Part shown: in pieces, positions 33,935 through 44,488 of the stretch
Numbering within the stretch: the first letter of the stretch is position 1
Layout of the letters: the number at the start of each line of letters is the position of its first letter
NCBI GenBank assembly: GCA_020881915.1
Contig: JAJFPB010000004.1
Span: 930,001 to 994,000 of the forward strand
DNA length: 64,000 nt
DNA from: Paramyrothecium sp. XJ0827
Lineage: Eukaryota; Ascomycota; Sordariomycetes; Hypocreales; Stachybotryaceae
Direction of reading: 5' to 3'
Program-made: the position numbers and the translations under genes
The notes under the pieces: generated by a model
Seen by the model: the letters and a program-made list of their open reading frames with translations, nothing else
What the model was told of the DNA's origin: nothing
Databases searched by the model: none

Positions 33935-35388
33935 ATGGCCGCCGAACGAATTGGCTCCCTCTTCCGACACCTGGCCCCCGGGTCGTCGCTCAACTCCATG
34001 TACGTGCTCTGCCTGCCCACCTGTTTCACATGCCCGTGGCGGCTCGTTCTGGCGCTGACAGTCGTGTCCTTTGCAGCCAGTCCAAGAATGCCGACGACGT
34101 CGTCATCACCCTGGCCATTCGCACTCCCCTGACCAAGGCCAAGAAGGGTGGTTTCAAGGACACGAGTTTGGAATACCTGATCTACGCTCTGCTGAAGGAG
34201 GTCAGGGAGCGAAGCAAGCTGGACCCCGCCCTCGTCGAGGACATCTGCCTCGGCAATGTATGTTCTCTTAATCCTTCAGCATGGATGATCTCCTCGATTT
34301 TAACCTGGACTCTACATTAGGTCTCTGATGGCAAGGCTGCCTACAAGGCCCGCGCTGCCTCCCTCGCCGCCGGCTTCCCCAACACAGCCGGTGCCTCCTC
34401 CGTGAACCGATTCTGCTCCTCGGGTCTTAAGGCCACCGCCGACATCGCCCACGCCATCTCCAGCGGCTCCATTGCCGTTGGAATCGCCATCGGTGCTGAA
34501 ACCATGTCCATCGGCGGCGACCGCCTCGACGAACCATTCGACGAGAGCGTTGTCGCCCAGAGCCAGGAGGCCGCGGACTGCATGCAGCCCATGGGATGGA
34601 CGAGCGAAAATGTCAGCAGAGACTTTGGCATCACCCGAGAGAGCATGGATGCATTTGCCGCCGAGAGTTTCCAGAGGGCCGAGCGCGCGCAGAAGGACGG
34701 CTGGTTCGACGACGAGATTGTGCCCATCACGACCAAGGTCAAGGGTCCCGACGGTGAGCTGAAGGAGGTTACCCTGACCAAGGATGAGGGTATCCGGCCT
34801 GGCACTACTGCCGAGGGTCTCGGCAAGGTTCGACCGGCGTTCCCTCAGTGGGGACCTACCACGACTGGCGGCAATGCCAGCCAGGTTACCGACGGAGGTA
34901 AGATTGAATTGTTTCCGGAGAGGCTCTAGTTCTTTGTTTCATGACTGACAACGTATTAAGCTGCCGCCCTCCTCCTGATGAAGCGATCCACTGCCATCAA
35001 GCTCGGCCAGCCCATCCTCGCCAAGTACGTCGGCTCGACTGTGGCCGGCCTGGCTCCCCGCATCATGGGCATCGGCCCTAGCGTGGCCATCCCGAAGCTG
35101 CTGGCCCAGCACAACGTCACGCTGGCGGACATGGACGTGATTGAGGTCAACGAGGCGTTCGCGTCCATGGCCGTATACTGCCGCGAAAAGCTGGGGCTCG
35201 ACTGGTCCAAGATGAACCCTCGCGGCGGCGCCATCGCGCTGGGACACCCACTGGGTGCAACGGGCGCGCGCCAGGTCGTGACGGGCCTGAGCGAGCTGCG
35301 GAGGACCAAGAAGAAGATGCTGCTTATCAGCATGTGCATCGGCACGGGACAGGGCATGGCTGGCCTGTTCGTGAACGAGCAGGTGTAA
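33935..35388 (+). CDS. POT1: Peroxisomal 3-ketoacyl-CoA thiolase (PTS2)
   Basis: Four exons (33935..33999, 34077..34257, 34321..34897, 34961..35388), with introns of 77, 63 and 63 bp, encode 416 residues. Thiolase catalytic residues are all present: Cys114 (NRFCSSG), His370 (GGAIALGHPLGATGAR) and Cys400 (SMCIGTGQGMAG). The N-terminus carries a textbook PTS2 signal, Arg5-Ile-x5-His-Leu13, so import into peroxisomes by PEX7 is expected. It catalyses the last step of fatty acid beta-oxidation, cleaving 3-ketoacyl-CoA with CoA to acetyl-CoA. Length equals that of yeast Pot1/Fox3 relatives. The PTS2 is encoded almost entirely by the small first exon. The symbol is by family and targeting. Confidence 0.96.
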
Positions 35389-36278
35389 GTGGTACAGGAA
35401 GCGGGTTGTACATGGCGGGAACATGGAAACCAATTCAGATCGGGTCTGATCTGAACTTGTAATTACGTAGCCAATGAAATGTTACTGTATTTGCGCAGAA
35501 AAAGCATACCTTAGTACATGGCCAGTCTGCCATGAGCTGCATAGCGAAAGCGTGAAGTAATGATGGCGAATAGACGCATAGGTACCTTAGAGTGTCAGGT
35601 ACCGGGTCATCATCAACCACCTGATTTGCTGGTCCCGAGACCTTCAAGGTTGCGCTAGCGGGTACAGCGTAGGTACATCCACCAGTCATGGTCTCGCTAA
35701 TGGCCCGGCCCAGAGACCCAGAGACCCAGAGAAACGACTACCTCCGAGATCCGGATCAAGACCTGCTTTCTTGGCTTGTCTTGTCAGTTACTTGTCTTGT
35801 CAGTTACTTGTCTTCTGTCTTCAATTATCAGGACTCAAATGCATCGACTCATTGTGTCTCTCGCTGCACCTCTACCGGCCCCGCGTCATGGCTTGACCCT
35901 GCTGCTGCCGCCAGCGCCACTCTGCATTATGATGTCGTTGCTGTCGGCATGAACAAAAACACGGGAGGTGGGGCTTGTACTGGAATGTGACCCCTGCCAG
36001 CCTGCGAATTGCTTCACTTTTCCTCCTCCATCATACTAGCTGTTAGCTCCCCAATGTTGACTTTCACATTCTACGCAGCTGCACTAGACCACTCTTAGGC
36101 CGTGCCTTGTCGTGCCCCTAGCTTGAACGACCGACCATCGACTGCAACAGCCTCGACCCTACTCTATGCTTTAGCCGAGCCTCCAGTCCAGTTCCGACCT
36201 CGGCAGGCCTTTTCACGACTTCATGCATCGCTGACGAGGAGACTGCTCTCCTCCGTCGGCCCCTGTATTCTTCTCATC
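35389..36278. other. Spacer and promoter of the SulP transporter gene
   Basis: 890 bp with two tandem repeats (three AGACCCAG-like units near 35710 and the 16-bp repeat at 35775). No gene. Confidence 0.55.
35775..35814. repeat. 16-bp tandem repeat, 2.5 copies
   Basis: CTTGTCTTGTCAGTTA at 35775-35790 and 35791-35806, plus eight bases of a third copy. It lies upstream of the SulP gene. Confidence 0.92.
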
Positions 36279-38817
36279 ATGACTAGCCAGCCAACCCACA
36301 GCCGGACCAGCTCCTACCACCGCCCCAGCCAGCCGAGCGCCCTGCGCCAGAGCTACACCGCTACCGACCCTCCCAAGGGTGCTGCCGCCAGTACCGAAGG
36401 GCCGGGCAACAACCAACCCTCGCCGCCCGCCTCTCCTGGTCCCGGCCGGGCCCCTCCACGCGAGGCCGTCTTCGCTGGCGAGTCGACGCCGCTGATACGA
36501 GCCGGAACGGACTTGTGCGGCGCCGCCCATGCCGGCGGTGTCTGCACGCACGGCACCTTCAGCCCGAGGCCGTCCAGTCCGGCCGGCTTCGGCGAACCGA
36601 GCATATATAGCGAGGCTAGCAGTGACACCGCAGGGCCTTCAGGGTCCGGGTCGGGAGACAGGCAGGATGATGACTGGAAGGAGTGGCTGAAGAGGAGGAT
36701 GAGGACGAAGAAGATGGGTCGGAGCAGACACCTGGCTGCGCAGGCAGGATTCCAAGACACACCACTGATGTGAGTTCACACACCGAGATGGGGGGTCATG
36801 TGTAACATGCTTGCTAACTGTGATGGCCACTAGGTACCTGGCATACTACATTCCCTGCCTCACTTGGATGCACGATTATCAGCTCTCCTACTTACAGGGC
36901 GACGTCGTCTCCGCCATTACCATGGCCTCGTTCTATCTCCCCATGGCCCTGTCCCTCGCCGCCAATCTCGCCCACGTCCCTCCGATACACGGCCTATACT
37001 CGTTCGTCTTCAACCCCCTCATATATGCTCTGCTGGGATCTTGCCCGCAAATGGTTGTCGGACCCGAGGCGGCTGGCTCGCTCCTTGTGGGCAGCATCAT
37101 CAAGAGCAGCGTTGACGAGGGTCATGGCGGCGAGGACAACGACCTGATGCACGCACAGATTTGCGGCGTGGCAGCAGGCATCGCCGGCGCAACCGTCTTG
37201 ATCGCCGGACTTGCCCGGCTGGGCTTCTTGGACAGTGTGCTGAGCAGGCCGTTCCTGAGAGGATTCATCAGCGCAATTGGCTTTGTCATCGCTATTGACC
37301 AGTTGATTCCGGAACTCGGTCTGGTGGAACTCGCGAGCGAGGCGGGCGTGAGCCACGGCAGTAGTGCTGAGAAGTTCATTTTTACCGTGCGCAATTTGAA
37401 GCATACCCACATGTTGACGTTTGGGATTGCGGCGGTCAGCTTTACAGTCATCATGATCTTCCGGTAAGACTTCCGGTCCACCTCTGACCATGCCATATTA
37501 ACTGTCTCGTAGTGAGCTGAAGAAGCGCTTGCAGCCTCGCTATCCCGGCCTTGTTTTTATTCCAGACCGGTTCCTGGTCGTCGTGGCTTCAGCGATATTG
37601 TGCTGGAAGCTCGGATGGCAAGACCAGGGGGTTGAGATTCTCGGCACTGTCAAGTCAGCCACCGGTGGCCTTTTCGCCTTCCGCTGGCCCTTCCAGCTGG
37701 CGCACATGCCGCACATTCGCGAGGCCATGTCGACGTCGTTCCTCATCGCCTTGCTGGGGTTTTTTGAGTCCTCGGTCGCAGCCAAGAGCTTGGGAGGCAG
37801 CGAGAACGTGCACGACATACAACTCAGTGCAAATAGAGAAATGATCGCGCTGGGCACAGCCAACTTTGTTGGGGCCTGCTTTATGAGCTTGCCGGCCTTT
37901 GGAGGTTACGGGAGAAGCAAGGTGAACAAGTCGGCCGGCGGAAAGACTCCCATGAGCTCTGTTTTCCTGAGCATGATTGCGCTGCTTTCCATCCTATTCT
38001 TACTCCCATACTTTTATTACTTGCCCGTAAGTTCCACACACCCACCATGGGAACATGCACTTTACTGAACTCGGCACAGAAACCGGTTTTGTCAGCCATG
38101 ATCTCTGTCGTTGCTTGGTCGCTGATAGAAGAGGCGCCGCACGACATTTTCTTCTTCTCACGCATTAGAGGATGGACGGAACTTTGCCTCATGGCTATCA
38201 TCTTCGTGGCCACAATCTTCTACTCTCTTACACTGGGCATGGCACTTGGCGTTGGTATTTCACTACTGCAGGTTATCAAGCACAGCACGCGACCCCGAAT
38301 CCAGATCATGGGTCGGATTCCAGGCACGAACCGATTCGAAAATGCTGAGTCGGCCAACTCGCATTTGGAGCACATTGAAGGTTGTCTGATCGTCAAGATC
38401 CCAGAGCCGCTGACGTTTGCCAACACTGGCGAACTCAAGGCGCGGCTGCGGCGGTTGGAGCTATACGGCACGTCGGAGGCACATCCGGCGCTGCCGCGGC
38501 TCCGCAGCCACGATTCGAATCGCAATGTCATCTTTGACATCCATGGTGTGACATCGCTGGACGGCTCGGGGACGCAGGTGCTGGAAGAGATTGTGTCCAA
38601 CTACCAGCGACGTGGTGTGCGAGTGTTCTTCTCGCGTGGACCGAGTCACAAGGGCCACGACGTGTGGCAGAAACTTGAGCGCAGTGGCATCGTGGCGCTC
38701 TGCGGCGGAGAGCGGTACTTTGTGAACGACGTGGAGGAGGCGCTGCGACTGAGTGAGTACGAAGAGAGCGTGAATGAGGAGGAGCAGAGGAGATTACTAC
38801 AGCCGCAAGAGCAGTAG
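36279..38817 (+). CDS. SulP/SLC26 family anion (sulfate-type) transporter with STAS domain
   Basis: Four exons (36279..36769, 36834..37463, 37513..38026, 38080..38817), with introns of 64, 49 and 53 bp, encode 790 residues. Residues 1-164 are a Ser/Pro/Gly-rich hydrophilic N-terminal domain, longer than in plasma-membrane sulfate permeases. A ~430-residue membrane domain with the SulP signature follows (YLQGDVVSAITMASFYLPMA; HVPPIHGLYSFVFNPLIYALLG), then a C-terminal STAS domain (~590-760) with the conserved strand VIFDIHGVTSLDGSG. The long N-terminus and missing second sulfate-permease features suggest the YPR003C/YGR125W-like internal-membrane subgroup rather than SUL1/SUL2, but this needs a tree. 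Substrate is likely sulfate or another oxyanion. Confidence 0.94.
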
Positions 38818-39525
38818 ACCGAGAGCATGCATTACATGGCACAAGCATTGAGGACGAGCGAGCTTTCCTGCATTTGAAATTTGGGTTGAAACATGGCATG
38901 GGAGAGCGGAAACTACGAAAAGTTCACGAAAGACGGTGATACCAAACTGTACCGTGCATTTTGCTTTGCAAGCGATCCTACTATCATGCACGCATGCGGT
39001 ATAGGCGACATAGAGTCGTTATGGTGAGAAATTGGCTAGACTCTTGCAGCCTGACGGGTCTGCGAATAAGGTATACGATCTGATTTCAGAGTTTACTTCT
39101 CAAATAGACGTCATGCGACCATACTGTAGCAGGACAAGGTCATCTTGAAAGCGGCATCTAGGCTCCAACTCGTGTGCATGGCCTTTCCGATATGATGACT
39201 GTTGGCGATGTCGAATCAGCGAGAATAAGGCATGTAAGACGGGGTAGCAATGTGTCCGGCGAAGGTGTTACCCAGCACGCGGAGAGGATTGTGATTGGCG
39301 AACGTGGCTGGTGGGTTGTGGGGAGCTGATCGTGACCGAAATGAAAACACCTCCACGCCGTCGCTGCCTAGCCTGCGTGAACCAAGCACACGAGGCTTTG
39401 ACAATCCAGCCTTTCAGCAGCCACCTTAAAAGGAGATGCGAGGCGACGCAAGATGAGGTCTAAATTTCTCAAGTAACTACTGCACCAATTGAAAACTGTT
39501 GAGTGGTACGGATCTCAATTAAACC
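38818..39525. other. Spacer, no gene recognised
   Basis: About 700 bp: the 3' flank of the transporter and the promoter of the next gene. Nothing else seen. Confidence 0.6.
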
Positions 39526-42258
39526 ATGGAAGAGACGAAACTTCCCTCTACTCAAGGCACAACCTCTTCAGGGACTTTGGAGGCGGAGAGGCCGTCGCCG
39601 TTGTACGACAAAGACGAAAATGGCAAAGCGGGAGCTCTTGCGCGGTGGTGTCGCATATCGGCGCACGGAGGATATGAGTTTGATGCGGCCAAGGTCAACG
39701 ACTTCCGGGCCGAGCCCGAAGCCGACACGTCTCCTTCCACTGGTGAACTAGTCCGAGGATCAGCTGTGAGCGGACAAGTGTGGCCTCTCATCTTCGATGC
39801 ATCAACAGAGGAAGACGGCGATGTGGTCAAACTACGATCGTTGTCGTACTACGAGCAGCTCCTTGCGGATGCCGATGGCGGCCACGCCAGATACCGATCA
39901 CTGGATGAGGGCCAGAGCCGACTCGTTGCTTTGGGTGTCCGCGACCTTTTCCTGGCCGCCTGGCGTGGCCATATCAACGAGCAAGAGGAGCAGACTGTGC
40001 AGAGGCTGGTTCGGCTGATGGTCCAGCCAAGCGCAAGCTTCGAGATCCGGGGAATGCCGATCTCCTTCCACCCCTCTGTGGACTTCAAGATGCTCAAGTT
40101 CATTGAGGATCTTGACCACTTAATTGAAGCAGAATGGGCGCCGTATTTTGCCCAGGTTCTGGACCAACCGAGGCTGTTCGCTGTGTTCGTCAATCCAGTT
40201 GATCTTTCGTACCACAATTTTGAGAATATCATCCCCCTAGACCGATGGATAGAGGGTAGAGCGGGAGCGAGTCGTACAAAGGATGGACTCTTGCAGCTGG
40301 ACCTTCAGGACCCTCGGCCGTTGCAAAATGCCCCGGATGTATGGACCTGTAAACTTGGAGGTGATGCCTGCGCTCTTCTCAAGCAGCTCGCCGAGTTGGA
40401 ATTATACGTCCCCCCGTTGAATGAGTTCACGCGCGGGGGAGAGAGGTTCATCTTCCAATCCACTCTCCTCAGCAGATCACTGGGTCGAGCCGTGCGGCAG
40501 AGCTCCATGATGCAGAAGGTGACAGGGCAGCGGCAGTTGTCGGAGTCGTTTCGCTTCGTCAACTACATCTTTCGTTGCAACCGCTTCAGCCCGGGGACGG
40601 GCAAATTCTCTAGCCATCGAGACACGCCGTACTATGATGCGGCACGCAGGCACGTCTCAAAGTACACATTGTTGATATACCTCAGCTCCGGCCGTGGCGA
40701 CCCGGCGCTTCGCGTACGAGATGCCAATTTGGATGTGATTGAAGAGATGACGTGCGTCATCTTCGACCAGAGTCTCGAGCATGAGGGCAGCCCTTTTATA
40801 GAGGGCAAGAAAGTCTTTCTCCGGACGGAGCTGGTTTTTGAGGACAAACGTCTTGATCATAACGGCGAGACTGCATCACTGTTCAGCCAGGCATGCTACA
40901 TGACGGGCCACGGCATGTTTGACGGTGAGATTGCACGACACGCCCATGAGTGTTACGAGAAGGCGAACTCTCTGCATTGGGCAGTGGAGAAGCAGGCTGG
41001 CTTATCGCCGTTGTACCTGCGCAAGGTGTATCAAGGCATTCTCTTCATCACAAACGGGTACGACTATTGGTTTCAGAAAAGCCAAAGTTTGAAGCCCGAG
41101 GATTGTGGCATGGTTGCCATTCTGGATTACTTAAACTGCCGCATAAACGGCAAACCTTTCCGGCAGCTGTGCGATGTCATGACACTGCATGAGAGGTTTG
41201 AGTCGGAGGATGACGTCTTGCAGCACTTGACTCAAACGGTGTGTGCAGAAACCGGGACCTTGCGGAGATTGCAGATAGGCGATGTTGATCAGCTTTTCAC
41301 GACGGCGCCAAGCGAAAGCTTTGTGCCGAGGCCGCCTCAATATGAGAAAGATGAGGACGAGGAGGATTACGACCTTGATGGTTGTTGTCCCGACCACGAC
41401 TGGGAGAACTTTGATGCCTGGGAGGATGACGAAGTGAAAGAGCTGTATGCGGCATCTCGCGACTGGACGAGACGGCGGTTGTTTGATCAGCCTCTAGTTG
41501 TCCTCGGCGACGAGATTTACATCAATGAGTCTCAGTTGAAGATCAGAGGGGACAAAATCTTTATTCTGGGAAAGAAGAAAGGCCAACAGCTCCCTCCAAC
41601 CAACTTCGCATCCTGCTGGATGAGCTGTATGCAGAACGAATTCATTGCGCTCGATCACGAAGTCAGCACACCCCAGCTTCTGGTGCCACCAATCCAGTTC
41701 CATGAGCGCGACGCAGCGTACCACCTACAGCTGGATCTATTCCGAAACAGCTGGATGGTTTACCTAGACGAGGAGAGGACGGTCCCCATTCCGATCATCA
41801 CCAACGACATCGAGTCAGGCAGTACGTGGGAGTCATTCCTCCCAAGCACCTCGAGGCACTCCCTTGAGGACGGAGAGCTGAGTTACGACAGCGGCTCGGA
41901 CTCCTCGGAGGGGGAAACGCGCGCGAGAAACTACAGGCACAAGGGAGTGCAATCGAGTTGCACGAAGCCGAGCCACCGCGATCTGGCGGGGCGGCGCTGC
42001 GACTACGAGACGGAGTTGAGGGAAGAGTACGCTAGGAGGAGCTGGAACGAGAACTACAGGACGTGGAAGAAGAGATGCGAGGAGGAAGCGCGAGAGACGA
42101 GAGGCGAAGGAGAGGAGGAAGATGAAGACGAAGCAGATGGGACAAGAGAAGGCCATTCAGCAAGCGAGGAGAAATACACACGAGAAGAGGAGGGAAGTGG
42201 ATTAGCAGAAAATGATCATGCAGGTCATCGCCGGAAGAGGACGAGGTTTTCGAGCTGA
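39526..42258 (+). CDS. Large uncharacterised protein with a prolyl-hydroxylase-like 2OG-Fe(II) oxygenase core
   Basis: A single exon of 910 residues. The middle carries a 2OG-Fe(II) oxygenase pattern: YIFRCNRFSPGTGKFSSHRD with His364-x-Asp366 as metal ligands, YTLLIYLSSG, then His419 (SLEHEGSPF) as distal ligand and an Arg about 15 residues on (VFLRTELVF) for 2-oxoglutarate. This resembles prolyl 4-hydroxylase-type domains of fungal stand-alone proteins. The ~300 residues before and ~250 after it are not recognised. Residues ~780-910 are highly charged and disordered (Glu/Arg/Asp repeats, basic RRKRTRF end), suggesting nuclear or nucleic-acid-linked work. No signal peptide is visible. The lack of introns in 2.7 kb contrasts with its neighbours but occurs in fungi. 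Substrate is unknown. Confidence 0.88.
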   Translation: MEETKLPSTQGTTSSGTLEAERPSPLYDKDENGKAGALARWCRISAHGGYEFDAAKVNDFRAEPEADTSPSTGELVRGSAVSGQVWPLIFDASTEEDGDVVKLRSLSYYEQLLADADGGHARYRSLDEGQSRLVALGVRDLFLAAWRGHINEQEEQTVQRLVRLMVQPSASFEIRGMPISFHPSVDFKMLKFIEDLDHLIEAEWAPYFAQVLDQPRLFAVFVNPVDLSYHNFENIIPLDRWIEGRAGASRTKDGLLQLDLQDPRPLQNAPDVWTCKLGGDACALLKQLAELELYVPPLNEFTRGGERFIFQSTLLSRSLGRAVRQSSMMQKVTGQRQLSESFRFVNYIFRCNRFSPGTGKFSSHRDTPYYDAARRHVSKYTLLIYLSSGRGDPALRVRDANLDVIEEMTCVIFDQSLEHEGSPFIEGKKVFLRTELVFEDKRLDHNGETASLFSQACYMTGHGMFDGEIARHAHECYEKANSLHWAVEKQAGLSPLYLRKVYQGILFITNGYDYWFQKSQSLKPEDCGMVAILDYLNCRINGKPFRQLCDVMTLHERFESEDDVLQHLTQTVCAETGTLRRLQIGDVDQLFTTAPSESFVPRPPQYEKDEDEEDYDLDGCCPDHDWENFDAWEDDEVKELYAASRDWTRRRLFDQPLVVLGDEIYINESQLKIRGDKIFILGKKKGQQLPPTNFASCWMSCMQNEFIALDHEVSTPQLLVPPIQFHERDAAYHLQLDLFRNSWMVYLDEERTVPIPIITNDIESGSTWESFLPSTSRHSLEDGELSYDSGSDSSEGETRARNYRHKGVQSSCTKPSHRDLAGRRCDYETELREEYARRSWNENYRTWKKRCEEEARETRGEGEEEDEDEADGTREGHSASEEKYTREEEGSGLAENDHAGHRRKRTRFSS

Positions 42259-44488
42259 TTTGCACGGCAATGATGAGATGTGAGGATCTCAGAGAACAGT
42301 GAGCGAATGGCGATGCTTTTCGTGTTAGGTGTGGTAATCCAGCAGAAGCATGTTCAACCGATCACATCGGGCTTGAACGAATGAGCCTGGTCGGGCACGA
42401 GTGCGATACCGTCAATCGTAGCCATCTATCTACCTTAGCTTCCGGAACCCCGCCGCATCCACTCATCCCGGTGGAGGGTACAGCATAGGTGTGCCAGCAT
42501 TGGTAAGATACAGTTCGCGATGCAATATAAGAGCACGGCATGGTGGGACACTATGTGGAAAACTTGCTGGCTCCGAGCACACGCACCTGGGGCCGCACTG
42601 AGAAAAATACGAAGACAGGGGATGCTCATGGCTCGGTACCGCTCGACTCCTTTCCCCTGTCGTTGCCTCTTTCATCGAGGGTTGCTTTGGAGAGCTACAT
42701 ACCCGCCTTGATCAATTGAACGCGGGCACCTCGGAACTGACCGAGCAACGCGGCCCGGGGTCTGACGACACCAAGGCGGATGGGGCACCCCCGGGGTTCG
42801 GCTTCCGGGTTCCGAGGCCACTAACACGACGACACTCCGGGTGTTCCGAGAGTCCTTGGGTGACCTCGGATGAGGGGCATTGGACAAATCGCACGGCCGG
42901 CCGGGGGAGCACGACGGAGAGATGCCAGCCGCGAGTTCACGAAGGGGATAGCGGAATGTGGAGGGACGCTTTTCTTTCCGCCGCTTGCGCAGGGTCTCTC
43001 CACTTCCAAGAAGGGTCTGCCGGATGCTCAAGACGTGGAGGATGAGGTCCTACTCGGTAGAGAAGCAGGACAGCTCTCGAGGCCTGGGTAATTCGTAGAG
43101 GAGATCAGGCCTTGGTGTATCTTCCTCCCCTTTCTTAGGTAGCAGTGTCCTCTATATCGAGGCCCTTGGTATTCATGAATCCGAAGCTGTGCTGCACTCC
43201 TCTGCAGACGCATCAGCCACGCAGCCACCAGCCGCCTCCTGTTCCATCGCGAAAACTGACCAGTTCGGTGGAAACCAACCGAGGACATTCGCTCTCGCTC
43301 CGCTGGCAGAGCTTGGGGGGGGGGAATGTCTCCACACGCCAGCTAGCCGGACTTGGCTGGGCGGACTAGGGTCCCGCGGGCTAGTTCCATCCTTCGTCTC
43401 CGCCGGACACGTGTAGCCCCAAGCTTTTTCGCGATAATATAGGGTCGCGCGGCGGGTGAGTAAAAAAACGAATCTCGTAGAGTGCGGTAAGGGCACACTC
43501 ATGTACTCGCCCCATGCTCCAGTGATTACGCCAGGTACCTAGAGCTACTTAATGATGGATGCCCTGAATGCTATAATTAGCCGTAGTCTTATGTAGTGAA
43601 TAGATCTACAGATACTTCACGTATCACTTACTTTCCTTGGAGATAGTTGTAGCCCACGATCTAGGTGGCTACTATTGGCCAAGATCCCAGTTCGGTACCA
43701 AGTTGTGCCCTTACCGCACTCTAAGAGATGATCCACCATCCCCCCCTTTTCTGCTTTGCGACGTGAGTGGGGACGAGGAGAAAGGGCAGAGAAGGGGACG
43801 GCAGCTTCGGTTTCGTTTGGCGATGGACATGCCTCGGCCACGTGGATAACGGCCTCTTCCCCAGGACGGGAGAAAAGGGTCTCGGCCTGTTTCCGTGCTG
43901 CCATGTCTTGGATGAAGGGAGCTCCGCAGTTGACGGCAGCTGGAAGGGCCGTCAAACATGAACATGATGGAATGGGAGTGGGAGCATGGATGCCCAAGCT
44001 AGAAACTTGGCGGCATTGAACAACAAAACCTCGCAGTAGCTGCTTTGCGCCCCCCTTCCCCATCCTTCGCAGTAGTCCCTCCCGATCTTTCCTCTATCCT
44101 TCCTCGGGCGAAACCTGCATGACACCATCCCGTCCTTTGCAGCGCCTATTCGCTCACCGCACCGTTCCGCCGTCGCGTGCACCGGGGCCCCAGTCCCCAC
44201 CCGATAGACATAGACCGCAACGTAGAAACTTATTAGTCATTTGCCGCCGGCCCATATTCGAGCTTCCAGAGATCCGCGAGGACGGGACGGACCTCTGCGC
44301 ATCTTGACTCCTGGATACCGTGCACCACCCGGTCGACTAGCTTGTGGGCTCTGCTTGTTTCCGCCCCCTAAAAGCGATCTTTAGGTGGGTTTGACGTTGA
44401 GCAGTTCGGTGGCGGCCTCGTCGATTGACAACTGACGTTGTTTTCTTGGTACCAGATTCTTCCCCATTCTCCCCCGAGGCGTGCCAAG
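42259..44488. other. 2.2 kb spacer containing one MITE-like element
   Basis: No gene supported. It contains a run of G (43317-43323 region), the inverted-repeat element at 43480-43721, and a C/T-rich leader for the methyltransferase gene downstream. Frames such as 43617-44063 (minus) run through the element and are chance. Confidence 0.55.
43480..43721. mobile_element. 242-bp MITE-like element with 18-bp terminal inverted repeats and TA duplication
   Basis: GAGTGCGGTAAGGGCACA at 43480-43497 is matched perfectly, in inverted orientation, at 43704-43721. Both ends are flanked directly by TA (43478-43479 and 43722-43723), the target-site duplication of Tc1/mariner-superfamily elements. The interior of ~206 bp has no coding frame of note and is somewhat AT-richer. 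Size, perfect terminal repeats, TA duplication and absence of a transposase fit a non-autonomous MITE. Only one copy is visible here, so mobility is inferred from structure alone. Confidence 0.8.
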
